This document shows positions 7,277 through 14,779 of a DNA stretch of 36,419 nucleotides, one piece after another. This stretch comes from an uncultured Mycoplasmatota bacterium. GTDB taxonomy: Bacteria > Bacillota_I > Bacilli_A > RF39 > UBA660. The stretch spans positions 1-36,419 of the forward strand of contig URQZ01000011.1 in NCBI GenBank assembly GCA_900550255.1. Direction: 5' to 3'. How positions within the stretch are numbered: position 1 is the stretch's first letter; each line of letters starts with the position of its first letter. The position numbers were made by a program, and so were the translations under genes. The notes under the pieces were generated by a model, which saw only the letters and a list, made by a program, of their open reading frames with translations, was not told the origin of the DNA and did no database searches.

Positions 7277-8544
7277 TCCTCTATTTTATGATCAAAAAAA
7301 TCAATCATTTCTTCTTGTTTTATTTTATATTCTTCTTTTGTTTGATTATTTTTTATTGTTAAAATATTACTTTTTACTTCTTCTTCACCTACAATAATTA
7401 CATATTTAGTATTTAATTTATCGGCTTGTTTAAAGTTTGCTTTTATGTTTTTATTTAAATAATCAATTTCAGCATTAAATCCATTCATTCTTAATTCTTG
7501 TAATAATTTAAAACTATAACTTTTTTCTTCTTTTCCCATTGGAATTATATATATATCAATACCATCATTATCTAATAGGTTTATATTTTCATATTCTAGT
7601 GCAGTCATAAGGCGCTCTGTCCCCATTGCAAATCCTACACCAGAAGTTTTTGGACCGCCTATTGTTTCTACTAATCCATCATATCTTCCACCAGCACATA
7701 AAACGTTTTGGCTTCCAAATCCTTCGACACTCGCTTCTATTTCAAAAACTGTATGTGTATAATAATCTAGTCCTCTTACAATACTAGTGTTTACTTCATA
7801 AGCAATACCAATTTCATCTAAATATTTTAATACACTATCAAAGTGATTTTTACTTGTTTCATTTAAATATTCAATTGTTTTTGGTGCTTTTTTCATGCAT
7901 TCTAAATCATGATCAACTTTACAATCTAAGATTCTTAAAGGATTTTTTTCATATCTTTTTTTACAATCTTCACACAATTCATCTAAATGTGGTTTAAAAT
8001 ATTCTATTAATGCTTCTCGATATTTGTTATGTGATTCAACATCTCCTAAAGTATTAACATTTACTTTAATTCCTTTTAATCCCAACATTTTAAAGAAATT
8101 AACAGGTATACTAATTATTTCAGCATCAAGCATTGGGTCATTACTTCCAAATACCTCAACTCCATATTGAATAAATTCTCTAAAACGTCCTGATTGTGGT
8201 CTCTCATAACGATACATTGGTCCCATATACCATACTTTTGTAAGTCCTAAAGGATCAGCATACATCTTGTTTTCAATAAAACTTCTAACAACACCTGCTG
8301 TTCCTTCTGGCCTTAGGGTCATATTTCTATTACCACGATCAACAAAGTCATATGTTTCTTTTGATACAATATCGCTTGTTTCTCCTACACCTCTATGAAA
8401 TAATTCACTTGCTTCAAATAATGGTGTTTTAATATAATTATAGTTATATTTTTCCATTAAAGTAGTTAAAATTTCTTCTAGTTTTTTATATTTTTTAGCA
8501 CTATCTCCATATAAATCATAAGTACCTTTTGGTTTTTGTATCAT
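7273..8544 (-). CDS. hisS: Histidyl-tRNA synthetase
   Basis: A class IIa synthetase that attaches histidine to tRNA(His). The length (423 residues) is normal. Visible signatures: N-terminal KPKGTYDLYG, motif 2 TLRPEGTAGVVRSF followed by YRYERPQSGRFREFIQYG, the histidine-specific RGLDYYTHTVFE and AGGRYDGLV, motif 3 GVGFAMGTERL, and a C-terminal alpha/beta anticodon-binding domain (IDIYIIPMG to the end). The ATG has GGAGGATTAGT in front. It overlaps aspS by four bases and follows the AAA+ gene by 17, so the three are one transcript downstream of the T-box. The TGA stop shows that UGA is not read as Trp here. Confidence 0.98.
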   Translation of the reverse strand: MIQKPKGTYDLYGDSAKKYKKLEEILTTLMEKYNYNYIKTPLFEASELFHRGVGETSDIVSKETYDFVDRGNRNMTLRPEGTAGVVRSFIENKMYADPLGLTKVWYMGPMYRYERPQSGRFREFIQYGVEVFGSNDPMLDAEIISIPVNFFKMLGLKGIKVNVNTLGDVESHNKYREALIEYFKPHLDELCEDCKKRYEKNPLRILDCKVDHDLECMKKAPKTIEYLNETSKNHFDSVLKYLDEIGIAYEVNTSIVRGLDYYTHTVFEIEASVEGFGSQNVLCAGGRYDGLVETIGGPKTSGVGFAMGTERLMTALEYENINLLDNDGIDIYIIPMGKEEKSYSFKLLQELRMNGFNAEIDYLNKNIKANFKQADKLNTKYVIIVGEEEVKSNILTIKNNQTKEEYKIKQEEMIDFFDHKIEE

Positions 8545-8561
8545 ACTAATCCTCCTTTTTA

Positions 8562-10277
8562 TTAAAATCCTAAAGGATTTTTTTGTTTTCTTTTTACTTT
8601 TTGATCTTCATCAATGTTTTTTTCAATGTCTTCTAAGACATGAGGAATACTTTGCTTCATCTTATTATCAATAAGGTTTGAAATATTATCATATGATGAA
8701 TTATATAATTTTTCATAAAGTGTTCTTTGAATTAATTCTTCAAAAATACCATCTGCTTTAACATCTGTATATTTATCGATTAATTGTTCAAGTTTGTTAT
8801 CTTGTTTTTCAAAGATATCCTCAGAGTTTTCATGGATAAGTGTTTCAACTATATCTTCTTTTATATCTTCTTTTTCAATTGTAATTAATTTCATTTTAGA
8901 TTTATATTTTTGTGTATTGATTGCATGTTCTAGTAATATTTTAGAAAATAATTTATCAATAAAGCGACCATTTCCAAAATGTTTTTTATTTTTTACTTTA
9001 TTTAATATATCAATAATGTCTTCTTTTATTTCTGGATTAATTTTTAATTTTGCTTTTTTTACCTTATTTTCAAACATTTCATATAATTGTTCAACACTAT
9101 AATCATCATAATGTAGGAAATAACCAACACGAGAAGTCATACCTGGATTTAACTTAACAAATTTTTTCATTTCTTCTTTATATCCAGCAAAAATAAATAC
9201 TGTTTCTTGTTTTTCCATTTCTTTTATAATTTCAACAATTGCTTCTTGTGCGAATTCTTGAGCTTTTGATGAGAAAACGTAAGCTTCATCAATAAAGATA
9301 ACACCACCTTTATTCTTTTTGATAAAATTAGAAGTTTTAACAGCTGTTTGACCTACGTATTCAGCAATCAAATCTTTTGGTGTTATTTCAGCAAATTTAT
9401 CACTCTTTAAATAACCCATTTTATAAAATAGTTTCCCTATAATTCTGGCAACCGTTGTTTTACCTGTTCCAGGATTTCCTGTAAATAGCATATTAAGGTT
9501 TGGTTTTTCTACATCAATCATTCCTTTTGTTTTTTCAACGAAGATAAGATATTTTACAAGTTTTTCTATTTCCGATTTTATATTATCCAAACCTACTAAT
9601 TCATTTAATTGACTCAAAACAGGTTTTATTTCTTCTAAATTATTTTTAACAGATTTTTTTTCAGTTTGAACTTTTTCCTTTTTTACTTCCTTTGGTTCGT
9701 TTTCTACTTCTAATCCTACTACACTATCATATACATTTTTAATATTAGTTAAATAATTTTTTACAGTTTCATAATTTTTTTCATCAATTTCATTAATTAA
9801 CTCACCAATATTTTCAAATGGTATATTAACTAATGTTTCACTTTCATTTTGTTCAATTTCGAAATCATAATACCAATTGTCATCTTCAAGTGAGATGATC
9901 TCATCTATTGGAGCTAAAATTATTTTTATTTTTTCTTTCTCATTGTCATATACACCAAAAACAACCGTTTCTAATAATTGTTCATAATAAGATTTTATTT
10001 GTTCCTCTTTTTCTTCATCTTCTCCACTTATACAATATGTACTTAAATCATCCTTAGACATAGGATAACCATAACAAAGATTTTCTTCTGAAAAGGCTAA
10101 AACATGATCTTCCATCGACAAATAGGATTTACCAGTTTTAGTTGTTAATATGTCGTTTTCAAAATCAATTTCACAATCTTGTAATACCTCTATAGGTTTA
10201 TATATAAACATTGATTTTTCTACATCATAAACAATTTTTTCATACAAAACGGCTATAAATTTTTCATTTTCTTCCAT
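8562..10277 (-). CDS. AAA+ ATPase of the CbbX/SpoVK type with novel flanking domains
   Basis: A 571-residue cytoplasmic protein. Residues 1-190 form an acidic domain I do not recognise, 190-215 a Lys/Glu linker, and about 222-470 an AAA+ module: LNELVGLDNIKSEIEKLV, Walker A GNPGTGKT (267-274), pore-loop area AEYVGQTAVKT, Walker B IFIDEA (327-332), sensor 1 IFAGYKEEM and Arg-finger candidate R383 in NPGMTSRV, then a helical lid containing GNGRFIDKLF. Residues 480-571 are a helical acidic/basic tail. CbbX/SpoVK-type proteins are remodelling ATPases; the substrate here is unknown. It is the first gene after a T-box and precedes hisS and aspS, so it should rise with synthetase expression. The start is supported by GGGGGATTATT. 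Confidence 0.9.
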   Translation of the reverse strand: MEENEKFIAVLYEKIVYDVEKSMFIYKPIEVLQDCEIDFENDILTTKTGKSYLSMEDHVLAFSEENLCYGYPMSKDDLSTYCISGEDEEKEEQIKSYYEQLLETVVFGVYDNEKEKIKIILAPIDEIISLEDDNWYYDFEIEQNESETLVNIPFENIGELINEIDEKNYETVKNYLTNIKNVYDSVVGLEVENEPKEVKKEKVQTEKKSVKNNLEEIKPVLSQLNELVGLDNIKSEIEKLVKYLIFVEKTKGMIDVEKPNLNMLFTGNPGTGKTTVARIIGKLFYKMGYLKSDKFAEITPKDLIAEYVGQTAVKTSNFIKKNKGGVIFIDEAYVFSSKAQEFAQEAIVEIIKEMEKQETVFIFAGYKEEMKKFVKLNPGMTSRVGYFLHYDDYSVEQLYEMFENKVKKAKLKINPEIKEDIIDILNKVKNKKHFGNGRFIDKLFSKILLEHAINTQKYKSKMKLITIEKEDIKEDIVETLIHENSEDIFEKQDNKLEQLIDKYTDVKADGIFEELIQRTLYEKLYNSSYDNISNLIDNKMKQSIPHVLEDIEKNIDEDQKVKRKQKNPLGF

Positions 10278-10295
10278 AATAATCCCCCTAACAAC

Positions 10296-10498
10296 AAAAA
10301 AAGACCTCTAAACATAAGGACGAGTAACCCCGCGGTGCCACCTTATTTTATAGATCTTTCTATACCCTCTAATCTTTAACGCAGATATACGATTACTAGT
10401 AACATTTGATGTCTTCGTTATAAAACAATTAAAAGCTTACACCAAAATGCTTTCTCTCTATAAATCATTTATATAACTACTAGTTCAAATAAGTAACT
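10296..10498 (-). promoter_or_regulatory. T-box riboswitch leader of the AAA+-hisS-aspS operon
   Basis: T-boxes sense uncharged tRNA and allow transcription past a terminator. On the minus strand the conserved T-box bulge sequence AAGGTGGCACCGCG lies at 10331-10344. The competing terminator pairs GATCTATAAAATAAGG with CCTTATGTTTAGAGGTC (about 16 pairs with one mismatch and one bulge) and ends in seven T residues at 10296-10302. A base helix for stem I is seen as ACTAGTA (10478-10484) with TACTAGT (10395-10401). On its 3' side, GAA-GAC-ATC suggests specifier GAC (Asp) at 10411-10413; an overlapping CAT (His) is also present. Specifier assignment is tentative because I could not model the whole stem I. 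Confidence 0.93.
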
Positions 10499-10504
10499 AA
10501 TTTT

Positions 10505-10533
10505 AGTATACTATATTTTTTTTAATTTGTATA
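10505..10533 (-). promoter_or_regulatory. Promoter of the T-box operon
   Basis: Minus-strand TATACT (10505-10510) lies 17 bases after TATACA (10528-10533), a moderate sigma-A match placing the start near 10498, just ahead of stem I. Confidence 0.55.
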
Positions 10534-10537
10534 TATT

Positions 10538-11632
10538 TTATTTATTTTTAATTGTTTTTTTTCGACCTATTTTTTTAGTACTACCTTTTATATCTTCTAT
10601 TTTATAACTAATATCTTCACGGAAGAATTTAAAGGTTGTAATGATAATAATAGCAAGTGGTAGTGAAATAACAATACCTGCTATGCCAAATAAAATACCT
10701 CCTGCAAAAACGGATAATATAACAACTAAAGGATGAACTTCATTTGTTTTTCCATATACTAAAGGATTTATTAAATATCCATCAACAGCTGATAAAATAA
10801 CAAAGGTAATAACTGTTTTTACAAATAGTGTTGGGCTTATAACAAAAGCAGTTATAGCTGCAACAACATTGGTAATCATTCCACCAAAATATGGAATTAA
10901 ATTTGCTATCATAGCTAAGAATCCTAATAAAATAGCATTTGGATGACCTATTATTGTATAAGCTAAAGTATATTCTACTACTGTAATTAGCATAATTCTT
11001 ATAAATCCTGTCAAATATAATTTCATTTGTTCATCAAGTAATGATACATATTTAAAAATTCTTTTTGATTTTTTCTTTAAATAATTTCCAACTGTTTTTC
11101 TAATCATATCCATATCAGCTAAAAAATAAAGAGAAGCCGAAAAGGCTATAACAGCAATTGATATATATCCAAGTGAAACTCCAATAACATTGACAGCTCC
11201 ATTAGACACATACTTACCAAGTGAGAAAATTATATCATTGAAACTTGTTGATAGTGATTTTTGAATTGGTCCTAAATTTATATCAGAATCAATTGATATT
11301 TGTTTAATAAAGGCTATTATTCCATTAAATAAGCTTGTAAGTTGTGAAAATAAAAGAGGTACTACCATAACAGCTATAAAGCCAAATACACCTATAACAA
11401 GACAAACGATGATTAAAATAGCTAATGATTTTGGTAACTTGTGATTGGTTAAAAATTTAAAAAATGGGTGCAATGCATAAGCTACAATAAAAGCTATAAA
11501 AAATGGTGTTATAATTTTTAAAGTTTTTGATACTACGCCCATCCATAAATTACCTGTTTGATATATTAAAAAAATAATCAAAGCAATAATAGCAATATTA
11601 ACAAGCTTATAATTGATTTTATCTTTTAACAT
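10538..11632 (-). CDS. AI-2E family transporter (PerM/TqsA-like permease)
   Basis: A 364-residue polytopic inner-membrane protein of the AI-2E/UPF0118 family. Members have been linked to autoinducer-2 export or cation/proton antiport, but most have no known substrate. The N-terminal hydrophobic block (about 10-95) contains KIITPFFIAFIVAYALHPFF, typical of the family. A soluble segment follows, then DEQMKLYLTGFIRI and four or more C-terminal membrane spans with the characteristic GFLAMIANLIPYFGG and DGYLINPLVYG. The tail is basic (KKIGRKKTIKNK). It starts one base after the dtd stop, with AGGGAATAAA in front, so it is the last gene of the comN-to-permease operon. No clear terminator separates it from the T-box promoter. 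Confidence 0.9.
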   Translation of the reverse strand: MLKDKINYKLVNIAIIALIIFLIYQTGNLWMGVVSKTLKIITPFFIAFIVAYALHPFFKFLTNHKLPKSLAILIIVCLVIGVFGFIAVMVVPLLFSQLTSLFNGIIAFIKQISIDSDINLGPIQKSLSTSFNDIIFSLGKYVSNGAVNVIGVSLGYISIAVIAFSASLYFLADMDMIRKTVGNYLKKKSKRIFKYVSLLDEQMKLYLTGFIRIMLITVVEYTLAYTIIGHPNAILLGFLAMIANLIPYFGGMITNVVAAITAFVISPTLFVKTVITFVILSAVDGYLINPLVYGKTNEVHPLVVILSVFAGGILFGIAGIVISLPLAIIIITTFKFFREDISYKIEDIKGSTKKIGRKKTIKNK

Positions 11633-11633
11633 T

Positions 11634-12077
11634 TTATTCCCTACTTTCTAAAATAATCGTTACTGGCCCATCATTAGTAATACTTACTTTCATGTCAGCA
11701 CCATATATTCCTGTATAAACATTAATTTTCTTATCTTCTAATTTGTTATTAAATAATTCATACATCTCTTTTGCTTTTTCATAATTCATAGCTTTTATAA
11801 AACTTGGTCTATTTCCTTTCTTAGTATCAGCTTGCAGTGTAAACTGTGAAATACTAAGAATTTCTCCATTCACATCTAAAATGGATTTATTCATTTTTTG
11901 GTTTTCATCTTCAAAAATACGTAGTTTTACTATTTTATTTACTAAGTAATCTATATCTTCAATTGTATCTTCTTCATGAAACCCAACAAGCAGTACTAGT
12001 CCTTTTTCTATCTTTCCTACTATTTTATTATTAACACTTACTTCTGATTTTAGACTTCTTTGAATAACTATTTTCAT
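11634..12077 (-). CDS. dtd: D-aminoacyl-tRNA deacylase
   Basis: Dtd hydrolyses D-amino acids (and Gly from tRNA(Ala)) mischarged on tRNA. The 147-residue length is typical. The two signature motifs are present: SQFTLQADTKKGNRPSF (SQFTL, acting on the adenosine end) and TNDGPVT near the C-terminus (the Gly-cisPro motif that gives chiral proofreading). Its ATG shares one base with the rel stop (TAATG), implying translational coupling. The rel-dtd order is the same as in B. subtilis. Confidence 0.97.
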   Translation of the reverse strand: MKIVIQRSLKSEVSVNNKIVGKIEKGLVLLVGFHEEDTIEDIDYLVNKIVKLRIFEDENQKMNKSILDVNGEILSISQFTLQADTKKGNRPSFIKAMNYEKAKEMYELFNNKLEDKKINVYTGIYGADMKVSITNDGPVTIILESRE

Positions 12078-14242
12078 TATTTAATATGTCTTTCACATAA
12101 AGTTACACTACTTATTGAGTCAACTTCTGCCATGAATTTTTTTAAGTTTTCTTTGTTATCTACTAACACCGTTATGTCATATGTATTATCGCCCTTACTA
12201 TTATAGTTATAAATACTTTGAATAGTAAGATTATTATTAGATGTTTTAGCTATAATATCTAGTAATAAATTATCATTTTTTAGGGTTTTTATGATTAAAT
12301 TAGTTGGATATTTTTTATTTATAACTTCATTCCAACGAACATTGATAGTTCTCTCTTCTAAATCCTTAACATTAGGACAAGCAAGTCTATGTACGGAAAT
12401 ACCATATCCTTTTGTAATGTATCCTATAATTCGATCCCCTGGAACTGGTTTACAACAAGATGCGACATTAACTTTTATATCTTCAATTCCTTCAACAATG
12501 ATATCTGTTTTAACACTAGGTAAAACAACTTCTTTATTTTGGGTTTTTCTTAAAATTATATCTTCTTTGGTATTATTTTCTCCTGTTACAATATTAATAA
12601 CAGCCCCGATTGCAAGTTTATTATTACCAATATTAATGTATACTTCATCAAAATTTGTATATTTTAACTCTTTAATGATTTTGTCCATATTTTCATTAGT
12701 TAAGAAATCACTAAAAATTATTTTTCTTTTTCGAAGTTCTTTGTTTAAAGCTTCTTCTCCTTTTTTCAAATATTCTTCTTTTTCTATTTTACGATAGAAA
12801 CTTTTTATTTTATTTTTAGCGCCTGTTGTTTTAGCCATGTTTATCCATTCACGACTAGGTCCAAAAGAATTTTTATTGGTATTTATTTTAATAATGTCGT
12901 TATCTTTTAATTCATGATCAAAGGGAACTATTACATTATTAACAATTGCCCCTACCATTTTATCTCCAACATCAGTATGAACACGGTAAGCAAAATCAAT
13001 TGGTGTTGATCCTTTTGGAAGTTCTATTACATCACCTCTTGGTGTGAATACATAAATGGTATTGTTTAAAACGTCTTCTGTTACAGATTTAACAAATTCT
13101 TCGTCATTCGATTCATCATTATTAAGTTCAATAATTGATCTAAAAAATTGTAGTTTTTGTTCCATTTGATTTTGGATAGCTATTTTATTGCTTCCTTGTT
13201 CTTTATATGACCAGTGAGAAGCAATACCTCGTTCAGCAACTTCATCCATTTCATATGTTCTAATTTGAATTTCAAATAGATATTCATCTAAACCAAAAAC
13301 GGTTGTATGAAGTGATTGATACATATTAGTTTTTGGCATAGCAATATAATCTTTAAATCTTTTTGGCATTGGTTTATATTTAGAATGAACAACACCTAAG
13401 GCATGATAGCATTCTTCTTCGGTATCAACAAAAATTCGAAGTGCTAACAAATCAAAAATATCGCTAAATTTTTTCCCTTTATCCATTTTTTTATAGATAC
13501 TAAATATACTTTTTGCTCTTCCTTTTATTTCATGTTTTATTCCTGCTTCATTTAAAAGAGCTGAAACATCATCCATCATTTTTTTTACAACTTGATCTCG
13601 TTCAGCTTTTGATTGATTTAATCTTTGAACAACATCAAAATAAATATCTGGTCTATAGTATCTTAATGATAAATCTTCTAGTTCACTTTTCATTTTATTT
13701 ATACCTAAACGATGTGCGATTGGAACTAGAATATCTAAAGTTTCTTTGGCTTTTTCTTTTTGTTTTTTTTCAGTATGAACCCATAAAGTTCGCATATTAT
13801 GGAGTCTATCGGCTAATTTAATAATTATAACTCGAACATCATTACAAAGTCCTACTAATATTTTTCTTTGTGTGGCAATAATAGCATTACTTCCTGTTTC
13901 AAAGTTTAATTTATTTATTTTTGTAACACCATCAACTAAATCTGTTATTTCTTTTCCAAACATTTCTTGTAGTTCATCATATGTTACATCACAATCTTCT
14001 AAAACATCATGAAGTAGCGCAGCTGCTATGGTTGCACAATCAGCATTCATTTCAGCTAAAATATAAGCAACATTTAATGGATGCTCAATATAGTCTTCTC
14101 CAGTCATTCTTTTTACACCAAAGTGCATTTTAGCTGCATATGTATATGCCTTTTTTACAACTTCTAATTCTTCTTCATCATTATATGTTCGTAGTTTTTC
14201 CAACAATTGATCAAAATTTAGTCCAATATTTTTTTTTGTCAT
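12077..14242 (-). CDS. rel: Bifunctional (p)ppGpp synthetase/hydrolase Rel
   Basis: The RelA/SpoT-homologue enzyme that makes and degrades (p)ppGpp during amino-acid starvation. The 721-residue chain shows the full domain order: HD hydrolase (about 35-190, H54 and HDVLED at 78-83 intact), synthetase domain (about 225-360, with GRAKSIFSIYKKM, KRFKDYIAMPKTN and YQSLHTTVFG, then EIQIRT), TGS (about 395-455, TIYVFTPRGDVIELPKG), a helical region, a CC motif in NVASCCKPVPGDRI, and a C-terminal ACT domain. The RFKD form of the synthetase motif and the intact HD residues indicate a bifunctional enzyme. The ribosome-binding site before the ATG is weak (AAAGATGTGAT). It lies in the secDF-rel-dtd operon. 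Confidence 0.97.
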   Translation of the reverse strand: MTKKNIGLNFDQLLEKLRTYNDEEELEVVKKAYTYAAKMHFGVKRMTGEDYIEHPLNVAYILAEMNADCATIAAALLHDVLEDCDVTYDELQEMFGKEITDLVDGVTKINKLNFETGSNAIIATQRKILVGLCNDVRVIIIKLADRLHNMRTLWVHTEKKQKEKAKETLDILVPIAHRLGINKMKSELEDLSLRYYRPDIYFDVVQRLNQSKAERDQVVKKMMDDVSALLNEAGIKHEIKGRAKSIFSIYKKMDKGKKFSDIFDLLALRIFVDTEEECYHALGVVHSKYKPMPKRFKDYIAMPKTNMYQSLHTTVFGLDEYLFEIQIRTYEMDEVAERGIASHWSYKEQGSNKIAIQNQMEQKLQFFRSIIELNNDESNDEEFVKSVTEDVLNNTIYVFTPRGDVIELPKGSTPIDFAYRVHTDVGDKMVGAIVNNVIVPFDHELKDNDIIKINTNKNSFGPSREWINMAKTTGAKNKIKSFYRKIEKEEYLKKGEEALNKELRKRKIIFSDFLTNENMDKIIKELKYTNFDEVYINIGNNKLAIGAVINIVTGENNTKEDIILRKTQNKEVVLPSVKTDIIVEGIEDIKVNVASCCKPVPGDRIIGYITKGYGISVHRLACPNVKDLEERTINVRWNEVINKKYPTNLIIKTLKNDNLLLDIIAKTSNNNLTIQSIYNYNSKGDNTYDITVLVDNKENLKKFMAEVDSISSVTLCERHIK

Positions 14243-14258
14243 AATATCACATCTTTCA

Positions 14259-14768
14259 TTATATATAGGCTCTTCCTTTTAATTGATTTTCTTTTGATAA
14301 TGAAATTTTCTTTTGTATTTTTTGATAAGACTTATTTATTAAGTCTTGTTCATATGTTTGAAAATCAGGATGTTTTTTTATAAATGCGATTACCTCATTA
14401 TCAGAAACAATTTCACTTATAAGGTCTATATTACTTAATCCATTTCGTTCATTGTCCATATATTTTCTAAAATATTTTGTTATTTTCTTTTGCATCTCAT
14501 AATTATTATCTGAAATAGCAATTCCTAATGCTTCATTTAAAACAGATGCATCAATATAATATTTTTCTTCCCTTTGTTTTTTTAAAAGTAAAACAATAGG
14601 ATTTAAAGAAGATAATTTAAAACAATTATCTTCTACATCATTATTTAGGAAAATATTTCTACATTCCTCATATACTCTTTCATTTTTTTTATTATCTCGC
14701 ATGCATTTTAATATATCAGCAGTTGAGATGATAACATAGTTTTTATCTATATCACCTTTAATAGTCAT
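14259..14768 (-). CDS. Hypothetical protein between secDF and rel
   Basis: A 169-residue, mostly helical, charged soluble protein starting MTIKGDIDKNYVIISTADIL; no family recognised. Visible features are an N-terminal segment DKNYVIISTADILKCMRDN, a middle KKQREEKYYIDASVLNEALG, and a basic C-terminal end. AGAGGTGATTTG precedes the ATG; the in-frame TTG just before it is disregarded. It lies 11 bases after secDF and 16 before rel. In B. subtilis the genes recJ and apt occupy this interval. It does not look like either, so it is a lineage-specific replacement or insertion. Confidence 0.85.
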   Translation of the reverse strand: MTIKGDIDKNYVIISTADILKCMRDNKKNERVYEECRNIFLNNDVEDNCFKLSSLNPIVLLLKKQREEKYYIDASVLNEALGIAISDNNYEMQKKITKYFRKYMDNERNGLSNIDLISEIVSDNEVIAFIKKHPDFQTYEQDLINKSYQKIQKKISLSKENQLKGRAYI

Positions 14769-14779
14769 CAAATCACCTC

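Noticed and set aside
12291..12797. A 168-codon plus-strand frame
   Set aside because: It is antisense to the C-terminal half of rel, which is intact through its ACT domain; no start signal is present.
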